Of a stretch of 21,343 nucleotides of DNA, positions 7,848 through 14,476 are shown one piece after another. Under the pieces are notes generated by a model. It was given only the letters and a program-made list of their open reading frames with translations, did not search any database and had not been told where the DNA came from. The translations under genes and the position numbers were made by a program. Source of the DNA: Phycisphaerales bacterium UBA2421 (GTDB lineage Bacteria > Planctomycetota > Phycisphaerae > Tepidisphaerales > Tepidisphaeraceae). Each line of letters begins with the position of its first letter. The stretch's first letter is position 1. Where the stretch lies: assembly GCA_002343075.1 (NCBI GenBank), contig DDRH01000048.1, positions 1 through 21,343 on the forward strand. Direction: 5' to 3'.

Positions 7848-7860
7848 CCGCCCGTCGGTC

Positions 7861-7867
7861 GAAGGAG
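7861..7867 (+). promoter_or_regulatory. Ribosome binding site before the symporter
   Basis: GAAGGAG lies just after the nagZ stop. The first in-frame start codon after it is TTG 7882, 14 bases away, longer than usual spacing, so the exact start remains uncertain. Confidence 0.5.
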
Positions 7868-7881
7868 CCGACTGCCGAAAA

Positions 7882-9492
7882 TTGAGCATCGCGCAACCCA
7901 TTCTCGCCTTCGGTTCGCTCGATTGGACGATTCTCTGCATCTACTTCGCAGCGATGTTCGCGGTCGGCTTGTGGCATTACCGCAAGCATGACTCTTCGGA
8001 AGATTATTTCCTTGCCGATCGCTCGATGCCAACCTGGGTGCTTGCGATTTCCATCGTAGGCTCGTCGCTCAGCGTTGCTACATTTGTGGGCGCGCCCGAC
8101 TTTGCGTTCGGGAAAAATCTGACCTACGTCATGTATTTCCTCGGCAGCTCGATCGGGGCGGTAATCGTGGCGTTTCTTTTCGTGCCCCGACTCTACGCTG
8201 CCGGGACGGTGACGGTCTATGGATTCCTCGCCACCCGGTTCGGCGAAGGCGCGCGTATCGCGTCTGCGGTGGTGTTTCTGCTCGGGCGATTCATGGCCTC
8301 AGGCTCGCGCGTCCTGATGGCGGCGGCGCCGCTTTGCCTATTGTTGTTCGACGACCTCGCACCTTTCGATAACAAGCAAAACATGATCCTGGCCATCTGC
8401 CTGATCGGCGTGGTTGGGACATTTTATACGGTTCTTGGGGGCATTCGCGCAGTCATCTGGGTCGATCTTGTGCAATATTGCATTGTACTAGGTGCCGCAA
8501 TTCTGACGCTGGTAATCCTCTTCACCAAACTGCATATGTCCCCGGCAGAGCTTTGGGCCGTGCTATCCACCGCCGGCGAGGGTGGCGGGAGCAAACTGCA
8601 GGTGGTGAGCCTTTCAACCAGCTTCTCCAACCCCCACACCCTCATGGCAGCGGTGTTTGGAGCAACCTTTCTCGCCGTCGCCTCGCTCGCCCTCGATCAG
8701 GACATGGCCCAGCGGTTCCTCGTGGCCAAAAGCGCCAGCCGCGGGGCCGCGAGCGTGATCGCGTCGCAATTGATTGCCGTACTCACCGTGATGCTCTTTC
8801 TCATTATTGGCTTGCTTTTGTTCGTTTTTTACAAGCGAACCGATCTCACCGGCCTAAGCCCCGTCCCCCCGCCGAGCGATTCACTCGCGCAGATTGTCTA
8901 CCCCTGGTTTCTGCTGCGCGAGTTGCCCCCGATTCTAGCCGGGCTGGCAATCGCAGGTCTGTTCGCCGCGGCGCAAGGAACGATGGACTCGGCCATCAAC
9001 GCGATGGCCAGCAGTGCGGTTGCGGATGTTTACTTTCCGATTCGCCGAATGATGGGAAGGCCCATCGATACCTCGACCGACGCCGCAGCCCCGAAATGGG
9101 CCGTTGCGCTCATCGGCGGGGTGATGACACTCTTCGCGATACTTTGCGTCTTCATCTACGACGCAAAGAGCAACACATTTCTAGATTTCGCGCTGGCGAT
9201 GCTCACATTCTCTCTTGCCGGGCTTCTCGGCGTCTATTGCTGCGCGATGTTCACGCGCCGGGGCAATTCGGCTTCGGTTATCGCGGCGCTCGCGGGCGGG
9301 TTCATTACTGTTGTGGTGCTGCAGAATTTTGTGCTCGGCCCGATTACAGAGCGATTCCTCGAACAGCGCTTTACGCTTGCATGGCCGTGGCATATGCCCA
9401 TTGGCGGGTTAGTGAGTTTCCTGATTTGCTGCATTGGTTCGCGGCGCGGCGCTCGCCAAGCGATGCAATCGGAAGTACAACTCGCGCGATGA
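7882..9492 (+). CDS. Sodium:solute symporter (SSS family)
   Basis: Inner-membrane secondary transporter of about 536 residues with roughly 13 hydrophobic segments. It opens with the family-typical GSLDWTILCIYFAAMFAVGLW and HDSSEDYFLADRSM (first helix and following loop). SSS features follow: SIVGSSLSVATFVGAPDFAF in the second helix, FYTVLGGIRAVIWVDLVQ, and ALDQDMAQRFLVAKS near the middle, matching the DQ...QR motif. AAQGTMDSAINAMASSAVADV comes later. These support Na+-coupled uptake. The substrate cannot be read from sequence; its place just after nagZ suggests an amino sugar or muropeptide fragment. The open frame extends upstream into nagZ; TTG 7882 is preferred because GAAGGAG sits between the nagZ stop and this codon. 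Its stop overlaps the next gene's start (ATGA). Confidence 0.88.
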   Translation: MSIAQPILAFGSLDWTILCIYFAAMFAVGLWHYRKHDSSEDYFLADRSMPTWVLAISIVGSSLSVATFVGAPDFAFGKNLTYVMYFLGSSIGAVIVAFLFVPRLYAAGTVTVYGFLATRFGEGARIASAVVFLLGRFMASGSRVLMAAAPLCLLLFDDLAPFDNKQNMILAICLIGVVGTFYTVLGGIRAVIWVDLVQYCIVLGAAILTLVILFTKLHMSPAELWAVLSTAGEGGGSKLQVVSLSTSFSNPHTLMAAVFGATFLAVASLALDQDMAQRFLVAKSASRGAASVIASQLIAVLTVMLFLIIGLLLFVFYKRTDLTGLSPVPPPSDSLAQIVYPWFLLRELPPILAGLAIAGLFAAAQGTMDSAINAMASSAVADVYFPIRRMMGRPIDTSTDAAAPKWAVALIGGVMTLFAILCVFIYDAKSNTFLDFALAMLTFSLAGLLGVYCCAMFTRRGNSASVIAALAGGFITVVVLQNFVLGPITERFLEQRFTLAWPWHMPIGGLVSFLICCIGSRRGARQAMQSEVQLAR

Positions 9493-10592
9493 ACGCCGAA
9501 CTGATTCAGCCGAATATTCATATCGCGGTCGTCCATTTCCCGATCGCCCTGCTCGCGCTGGGTGTATTTCTGGAAACCTTCAGCTTCCTCGGCTGGCGCG
9601 ATTCGTCACTGCGCCGGGCGGCACGATGGATGATCCTGTTCGGCGCGATCGCCGCGGCGCCTGTGGCGACCAGCGGCATCTATGCGCTGTTCGACACCCG
9701 CGACGCCACCCCGACCGACGCACTCACGCAGGAAATCGTGAGCGACCATGTGCTGTTTGGCAGCATCGGCACGGTCGCAGCGCTGCTGGTCTGTGCCGGT
9801 TGGATCGGGTTGACCGACGAGTGGCGACGCAAGTTGCACTGGCCGCTGCTGGTTTTGATGCTTCTCGCCACCGCCGTCGTTTTGTCGACCGCGCATCATG
9901 GCGGTGAAATGGTCTATCAACACGGCATCGGCGTGAAGACTGACGGCGGTCTCACCGAACCAGCATCGACCCAGCCGCTACCGGGTGGACTGGCGGGCCT
10001 GAGCCAGCGGGTTGCGCCGATCGCCCCGCCGCTGCAGGTGCATATGCTTCTCGGTGGGCTTGCCGGCGGGTTGGGGATCATCGCAATCGGGGTCTCCAGC
10101 CGTGCCATGCTCGACCGCGGCGCCCCTATCGAGCCGAATGAGCGTCACGACGGCACCGCGATTGCCTCAGCGTTCGCGGCCCCGCTGGCCGACGTCGTGT
10201 TTGCCGAGGAGCGAGCACAGCGCGCCGGTCCCGTGGTGTGGCTGACGATTCTCATCGGCGCCCTCGCGTCGCTGGCAGGGTGGTGGTTTTTGGCACACGA
10301 CAGCGATGTCTGGAGTATCAAGGCGCTGTGGCAAATGGCCACCGATCGATCGCTCAATGAAGGCCGGTGGCTCACCCGTCGCACCGCACACCTCATCGCA
10401 GGCCCGGCGATGCTCCTGCTGCCGCTAATCCTGCTGGCCATCTCCCGCTACCGCCCCCGCGGGCGCGTTCTATGGGCGGTGGTGAGCCTTCTGCTGCTGG
10501 TTGCCATCGCGGCGCAAGTCTGGCTTGGACAACTCATGTTGCTGGATGAGTCGCGCACCATGGGCCCGATCACGCGATGGAGTACTCGCTGA
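9489..10592 (+). CDS. DUF2231-like multi-pass membrane protein
   Basis: A 367-residue integral membrane protein. The N-terminal half matches the DUF2231 pattern: NIHIAVVHFPIALLALGVF (His11 and His16 in the first helix), a second helix with AAPVATSGIYALFD, His87, and AHHGGEMVYQHGIGV (136-149). Regularly placed histidines in such proteins suggest b-type haem, which is not proved. The C-terminal half adds helices near 185-205, 250-270 and 300-355 (HLIAGPAMLLLPLILLA and a long Leu/Val helix), so the protein is larger than a lone DUF2231 domain. ATG 9489 overlaps the symporter stop by four bases, which implies translational coupling. A much longer open frame reaches back to 8478 but is a shadow of the symporter gene. 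Function in the operon is unknown; an electron-transfer or accessory role is possible. Confidence 0.8.
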   Translation: MNAELIQPNIHIAVVHFPIALLALGVFLETFSFLGWRDSSLRRAARWMILFGAIAAAPVATSGIYALFDTRDATPTDALTQEIVSDHVLFGSIGTVAALLVCAGWIGLTDEWRRKLHWPLLVLMLLATAVVLSTAHHGGEMVYQHGIGVKTDGGLTEPASTQPLPGGLAGLSQRVAPIAPPLQVHMLLGGLAGGLGIIAIGVSSRAMLDRGAPIEPNERHDGTAIASAFAAPLADVVFAEERAQRAGPVVWLTILIGALASLAGWWFLAHDSDVWSIKALWQMATDRSLNEGRWLTRRTAHLIAGPAMLLLPLILLAISRYRPRGRVLWAVVSLLLLVAIAAQVWLGQLMLLDESRTMGPITRWSTR

Positions 10593-10602
10593 TCAAGAGT
10601 CC

Positions 10603-10637
10603 CCCGGCGGGTTCGACTCGCTGATTCGGCCGCCGGG
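10603..10637. terminator. Hairpin between convergent genes
   Basis: CCCGGCGG (10603-10610) pairs with CCGCCGGG (10630-10637) around a 19-base loop, in the 66-bp gap between the DUF2231 gene and the methyltransferase. No T-run follows on either strand. ACTCGCTGAT occurs twice nearby (10584-10593 and 10616-10625). Termination is inferred from position only. Confidence 0.4.
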
Positions 10638-10658
10638 AGAACCCACATGACCGATTCA

Positions 10659-11393
10659 TCACCGCCGAAGCGTCAGCAGCCGGATGGTCTTTGATCGGTC
10701 TTCCAGCCGGACTTCGCTCAGTTCCAGCTTCCATCCGCACAACCGGATCCAATCGGGAAATGGCGCACCGTTGGGCCGGGTTGGTTCACCCAGGAGCACC
10801 GCACCATCGGGTGCAAGGTGGTGTAACCAAAAATCGTTGAGGTACTCCCACTGCGCGCGATCGTACAGCACATCTGCTCCCAGGATTAGATCATATCGAT
10901 CGTCCATGCGGTCGGTTTGCCAATCAACCGGGCGCGCGGAAACTCTCTCACTCCATGCCAGCGCATTGAGCAGGGCAAACTCCAGCGATTGAGCCTCGAT
11001 ATCCACAAATGTAACAGTGGCACCCAGCGATGCGGCGATCATCCCGGCAAAGCCCATGCCGCAGCCCAGGTCGAGCACGCGCTTACCCGCGGCGGTCGCG
11101 GGGTGCTGGTGCAACCACTCGCCGATGCCGATCGCGCTTTCCCACAATTCAGCCCAGTAGGGCATGCGCCCGACTTCTCCCCGGCCTTCGGCGGCGATGA
11201 CCTGATCGAGCACCTGCTCTGGGTCGGCCACGCGCGTGAATGCATAAGCCCGGCCGGCGATGGTGTATGTCTCGTCCAGCAGCTCGAATTGTGCCGAAAG
11301 AGTGCGCCGCTTCTCGGCGAGCAAAGTGGCAAGATGGGGAGAGGGCGAGGGCAATCCGCCGGGAGTCTTAACTGCCCTGCCGAGTCGGTGCAA
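10659..11393 (-). CDS. SAM-dependent methyltransferase, family-16 (METTL21-like)
   Basis: Class I methyltransferase of about 244 residues. The SAM site is VLDLGCGMGFAGMIAASLGA (motif I) followed by VTFVDIE (acidic residue after strand 2). Upstream is PYWAELWESAIGIGEWL, where eukaryotic METTL21/EEF-KMT lysine methyltransferases have a similar xxWxx(S/A)xxL segment. DVLYD matches the DxxY motif of methyltransferase family 16, so a protein lysine (or small-amine) methyltransferase is suggested; no substrate can be named. The start is uncertain: TTG 11393 opens the frame without a ribosome binding site, and TTG codons 14 and 24 residues in are alternatives. It is convergent with the DUF2231 gene and divergent from the lipoprotein gene, 39 bp away. 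Confidence 0.85.
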   Translation of the reverse strand: MHRLGRAVKTPGGLPSPSPHLATLLAEKRRTLSAQFELLDETYTIAGRAYAFTRVADPEQVLDQVIAAEGRGEVGRMPYWAELWESAIGIGEWLHQHPATAAGKRVLDLGCGMGFAGMIAASLGATVTFVDIEAQSLEFALLNALAWSERVSARPVDWQTDRMDDRYDLILGADVLYDRAQWEYLNDFWLHHLAPDGAVLLGEPTRPNGAPFPDWIRLCGWKLELSEVRLEDRSKTIRLLTLRR

Positions 11394-11422
11394 TCGACAA
11401 GCGGGACAAAGTGATTTATTCT
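11394..11422 (+). promoter_or_regulatory. Sigma-70-like promoter of the small lipoprotein gene
   Basis: TCGACA (11394-11399, one mismatch to TTGACA) and TATTCT (11417-11422, one mismatch to TATAAT) are separated by exactly 17 bp. The -10 ends 10 bases before ATG 11433, leaving a 5' leader of only about 3-4 bases and no ribosome binding site. Confidence 0.55.
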
Positions 11423-11432
11423 ACGCGGCACG

Positions 11433-11678
11433 ATGAAGGTTCACGTTCTGAAGCGATCGGTGTCGGGAAGTCTCGTCGTAGCCCTTTTGCTGGCGGCGGG
11501 CGTCGGAGGTTGCTCCCGCGGCAATAAGTTGGAAACCGGGTACACCTATCGCCCCCTTTCCGCCTCCCCGGCGGAGATTCGGGGCTTTTACGCAGAAAAG
11601 TTCACTCCCGAGGCTCGCGCGGCCCAGCTCGAACGAGAGCAGGAGTTTGAAGCCCGCCGACCAAGGCCGGGGTACTAG
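11433..11678 (+). CDS. Small lipoprotein
   Basis: An 81-residue protein with a clear lipoprotein signal: basic MKVHVLKR, a hydrophobic stretch (GSLVVALLLAAGVGGC), and the lipobox VGGC with the acylated cysteine at 27. The mature 55 residues are polar and contain a probable helix (TPEARAAQLEREQEFEARR) ending in RPRPGY. No family is recognised. It has its own promoter-like sequence and is probably monocistronic, with 150 bp to the next gene. The lack of a Shine-Dalgarno sequence suggests near-leaderless translation. Confidence 0.75.
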   Translation: MKVHVLKRSVSGSLVVALLLAAGVGGCSRGNKLETGYTYRPLSASPAEIRGFYAEKFTPEARAAQLEREQEFEARRPRPGY

Positions 11679-11815
11679 GTATTACCCGCAGCGATCGAAG
11701 GTGCACACGGAGAGTTACACCGATGGGTCGCGGCGAGAATTGCTCCGGCGATATCGGACGTGGCCTGCTGTTGCCGTTTCATGTCCCAGGCTAAACGGTG
11801 CCTACATCTGGTGCC

Positions 11816-11820
11816 GGAGA
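11816..11820 (+). promoter_or_regulatory. Ribosome binding site for the HEAT/TPR-like gene
   Basis: GGAGA lies eight bases before TTG 11829. This supports TTG as the start over the in-frame ATGs at 11847 and 11883. Confidence 0.5.
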
Positions 11821-11828
11821 TAGCGTGA

Positions 11829-12536
11829 TTGGACGCGGGCCGTCTGATGCGCCTAGAGTTTGATAATGTGGAAACACGCTCGATGATTGATCCCCGGGCC
11901 TTTGTGGCTGCGGTTCAACCGCTTTTGCAGGCGAAAGATTGCAACGGCCTCCACGCGCTGTTGCGCAACCGCTGGGCGAGCCGGGAGATTATTGACCTGC
12001 TTCGGTTCGGCGATTGCGAAGCGCGCAAGGTTGCGGCGCTGGCGCTCTCGCTGGTGGGGTGCCGGCGGTGTCTGCCGGAATTGGCCAGGCTCTTAAAGGA
12101 CTCCGACCCCGTGACCAACCAGATGGCCGAGCACGCAATGTGGTCGATCTGGTTTCGGCTAGGCTCTTCCAAGGCCAACTGCCTGCTCCGCGCCGGCGTG
12201 GAAGCGATGAACCAGCAGCGCCTGAATGAGGCGATCGGCTATTTCTCCGAGGCCATTACCGAATGCGATGAGTTTGCCGAGGCCTGGAACCAGCGCGCCA
12301 CGGCGCACTATCTCCTGGAAAACTACTCCACTTCCATCGTCGACGCCCGGGCTGCGGTGGCGCGCAATCCGAATCATTTTGGAGCGTGGGCGGGACTTGG
12401 ACATTGCTATGCGCATCTGAATCGGCTCGACGAAGCGCTGGAGGCATATGAACGCGCGCTGGAGATCAACCCAAGCCTGGAGTGCCTTCAGGAGGCGATC
12501 CATCAGATCACCGAACTTCGAGACGGCAAAGCGTGA
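11829..12536 (+). CDS. HEAT-like plus TPR protein
   Basis: A 235-residue protein with no signal peptide or membrane segment, likely cytoplasmic. Residues about 60-110 resemble a HEAT-like helical repeat (FGDCEARKVAALALSLVG, then ELARLLKDSDPVTNQMAEHA). Residues about 115-230 contain three TPR-like units: AGVEAMNQQRLNEAIGYFSE; AWNQRATAHYLLENYSTSIV; and AWAGLGHCYAHLNRLDEALE followed by AYERALEINPS. Such helical scaffolds bind other proteins; the partner is unknown. TTG 11829 is used because GGAGA is eight bases upstream; ATG 11847 and ATG 11883 are alternatives. It ends 22 bp before the next gene on the same strand, so the two may be co-transcribed. Confidence 0.8.
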   Translation: MDAGRLMRLEFDNVETRSMIDPRAFVAAVQPLLQAKDCNGLHALLRNRWASREIIDLLRFGDCEARKVAALALSLVGCRRCLPELARLLKDSDPVTNQMAEHAMWSIWFRLGSSKANCLLRAGVEAMNQQRLNEAIGYFSEAITECDEFAEAWNQRATAHYLLENYSTSIVDARAAVARNPNHFGAWAGLGHCYAHLNRLDEALEAYERALEINPSLECLQEAIHQITELRDGKA

Positions 12537-12558
12537 TTCGGAGCAATGATCGCCGCGG

Positions 12559-13629
12559 GTGGCGGCGGCTGGGCATTTCACAGTGAAGCAAGCACTTCAC
12601 CAATATCTCTTCCGGCAACGCCTGGCATGGGTCGCCACCCGCGCCGTGGAGGGCGCGTCGATGGGCCTGATCGTCGGGGCGGCGGCTTCGCTTGGGGTTG
12701 TGGGGCTCCTCTGGTGGTCCGGGGAGCCTTCAACCGCGTTCGTCATCGCGCTTTCGTTGCTCGGCATGACCTGCGCCGGTGCTTTGACCCTCCTGAAGAT
12801 TCCATCCAACCTTGCAGTAGCAAGCCGGATTGACCAGCAGTTTCGCCTGCATGATCTGCTTTCCACTGCCCTGCAGACGATGGGCGATCGCGGCGCAGAT
12901 CCACAGTGGCGCACGATTTTGGCGGCGCAGGCCGAGGCCGCCACGGCCCAATTGCCAGGGTTTGGAATTCGGGGGACACGATTCGGCCCCCGCCTGCACG
13001 CGGCGGCAGTGCTGGCTGTGGGGATGGTCGTGACCGTGTCAGCCATCGCATCGCCGAACGCTGGCAAGCATCCGCGCAATTCCTCTCGGCTGGACGAAAC
13101 GAACACGGCATCAGCAAAACACGCGCCCGATCCTGCATCGAAGCAGCGCACGAACGGTGATTCAATCCGGAACACAGAAGACGCGCGCATTCCCACCGCC
13201 CCTGGCCCCGAAGCAACCGTTGCTGCGACGCTTGACCGTGATGGAGAAACGAATGCGTCTGATCGCTTTGCTTTCGCGGAAGCGGACTCAGGCGACGCAG
13301 CCGGGGCATCGGCCGGAGCAGGCGCGCGGAATCGATCGCGCGAAACTGAATCCACTTTTCTCAAGCCTTCTCCAGCAGACGCGTCGGCGTCCGGCAACAT
13401 CAATGGTGTAACCGCCGGCGGCGCGGCGGCGACGGAACTGCCCGCGGGCGAGCCGCGCGATGCCTCAGACACCGATGCAGTCGGCGAGGTGTCGAAGAAA
13501 TCGCCGCAGCCCGTGGTGACGAAGTTAAAGGAACCGCCGAGTTCGAGCGACGGGCAGGCCCAACCCCGATCACCGGAGATTCCGCCGGAGCATCGAGAAC
13601 TGGTTCGCCGGTTTTTTTCGCGCGATTGA
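12559..13629 (+). CDS. Membrane protein with a long disordered region
   Basis: A protein of about 356 residues. Hydrophobic segments lie near 33-53, 59-79 and 145-165. Between them, NLAVASRIDQQFRLHDLLSTA resembles the segment after the first two helices in DUF4175-like membrane proteins of planctomycetes (resemblance only). From about 168 to 335 the sequence is Ala/Ser/Glu/Asp-rich and low complexity, probably disordered and outside the membrane core. It ends EIPPEHRELVRRFFSRD, a compact charged/aromatic motif resembling the (V/I)PPxxRxxVRRYF tails of planctomycetal envelope proteins, recalled from memory. The start is uncertain: GTG 12559 opens the frame and GTG 12583 (MKQALHQYLF) is an alternative; neither has a good ribosome binding site. 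A long open frame on the opposite strand is a GC-bias shadow. Confidence 0.7.
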   Translation: MAAAGHFTVKQALHQYLFRQRLAWVATRAVEGASMGLIVGAAASLGVVGLLWWSGEPSTAFVIALSLLGMTCAGALTLLKIPSNLAVASRIDQQFRLHDLLSTALQTMGDRGADPQWRTILAAQAEAATAQLPGFGIRGTRFGPRLHAAAVLAVGMVVTVSAIASPNAGKHPRNSSRLDETNTASAKHAPDPASKQRTNGDSIRNTEDARIPTAPGPEATVAATLDRDGETNASDRFAFAEADSGDAAGASAGAGARNRSRETESTFLKPSPADASASGNINGVTAGGAAATELPAGEPRDASDTDAVGEVSKKSPQPVVTKLKEPPSSSDGQAQPRSPEIPPEHRELVRRFFSRD

Positions 13630-13689
13630 GGCCCGGGATTTCTGACGACTTCCGATTTGTCCACTTGCAACTTTCTTGCATTTCCAGTG

Positions 13690-13704
13690 TTGTAACTGAT
13701 ACGA
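13690..13704 (+). promoter_or_regulatory. Imperfect palindrome resembling a Zur box
   Basis: TTGTAACTGATACGA matches 10 of 14 defined positions of the Bacillus-type Zur site TCGTAATnATTACGA as I remember it. Its arms TTGTAAC and TCGTATC (reverse complement) agree at 5 of 7 positions. It lies 43 bases before the start at 13733 and overlaps a possible -10 (TACGAT, 13700-13705). The idea of a zinc-responsive operator rests on this and on the operon content. Confidence 0.35.
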
Positions 13705-13732
13705 TTTTTGGCGCTTTTTCAGGAGTAGTGCA

Positions 13733-14476
13733 TTGGCTGTGACGCTCGATTCAGTTTTCAAGCAGTACGTCGCGCCCGACGGCTCAGCGGTGCCGGTCAT
13801 TCATATTCCAAAGTTCGCGCTTCTCCCCGGCGAACACGTTGCGTTGATTGGCACCAGCGGATCGGGAAAGACCACGCTGCTGCACCTGATTGCCGGGATT
13901 CTGGTGCCGGATCGGGGGCGGATAGTCTTTTCGGGAACCCGGGACGACGCGCGTGGGTCGGGCTCAGCCGTCGTCCCCTACTCGACCCCGCCGGGCCTGG
14001 GTCGCGAGGTGGACATTTCCCAACTTTCCGAAGCGCGCCGCGATGTGTTTCGTGGGCAGAACATCGGCTACATCTTTCAAACGCACCACCTACTGGGCGG
14101 GTTCACTGCGTTGGAAAATGTGCAACTGGGCATGAGTTTTACTGGTCGGCGCGTGGATGTGGGGTGGGCAACCCATCTTCTCACCGCGGTGGGCCTGGCA
14201 GATCGCATGCACTACAAGCCGGGCAAGCTCTCGGTCGGCCAGCAGCAGCGGGTTGCGGTGGCGCGGGCGCTGGCCAATCGCCCGCTGCTCGTCCTGGCCG
14301 ATGAGCCGACCGGCGCGCTCGATCCTGCCAACGCCCAGCAGGTGCTTGACCTCATCCGCACGCTCTGCACCGAAGTGGGTGCCAGCCTGCTCTTAGTGAC
14401 GCACGACATGACAATCGCCAACCAGCTTCCCCGGCAGGTGATGCTGGGCGAGCTCAATCAACCGCAAGTGAAATGA
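13733..14476 (+). CDS. ABC transporter ATPase, MacB/LolD-like
   Basis: ATP-hydrolysing subunit of an ABC complex of the MacB/LolCDE type, which works mechanically on envelope substrates rather than importing through a pore. All nucleotide-binding motifs are intact: Walker A GTSGSGKT (40-47), Q-loop Gln116 (FQTHHLLGGFTALENV), signature LSVGQ (166-170), Walker B LLVLADE with catalytic Glu191, D-loop ALD, and switch His224 (LLVTHD). A 25-residue insert (about 68-95, rich in Gly/Ser/Pro) lies between Walker A and the Q-loop. TTG 13733 is chosen because AGGAG (13721-13725) is seven bases upstream; GTG 13739 is an alternative. The stop overlaps the permease ATG by four bases, so the two subunits are coupled. 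It is the first gene of the 13733-17134 operon. Confidence 0.92.
   Translation: MAVTLDSVFKQYVAPDGSAVPVIHIPKFALLPGEHVALIGTSGSGKTTLLHLIAGILVPDRGRIVFSGTRDDARGSGSAVVPYSTPPGLGREVDISQLSEARRDVFRGQNIGYIFQTHHLLGGFTALENVQLGMSFTGRRVDVGWATHLLTAVGLADRMHYKPGKLSVGQQQRVAVARALANRPLLVLADEPTGALDPANAQQVLDLIRTLCTEVGASLLLVTHDMTIANQLPRQVMLGELNQPQVK

Noticed and set aside
6870..7940. 356-residue open frame opposite nagZ
   Set aside because: nagZ motifs on the plus strand are unmistakable; the reverse product has no recognisable family.
8478..9488. Upstream half of a 704-residue open frame ending at 10592
   Set aside because: This part lies wholly inside the symporter gene in another frame; its translation is Arg/Pro-rich shadow sequence. 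The real gene starts at ATG 9489.
10611..10625. GGTTCGACTC resembling a tRNA T-arm
   Set aside because: The flanks do not form a 5-bp T-stem with a 7-base loop, and no acceptor or anticodon arms are present; it is part of a hairpin between two genes.
12597..13670. 357-residue open frame opposite the membrane-protein gene
   Set aside because: Antisense shadow caused by GC-rich codon bias; Ser/Arg/Pro-rich product without motifs, while the plus-strand frame has membrane helices and a structured end.
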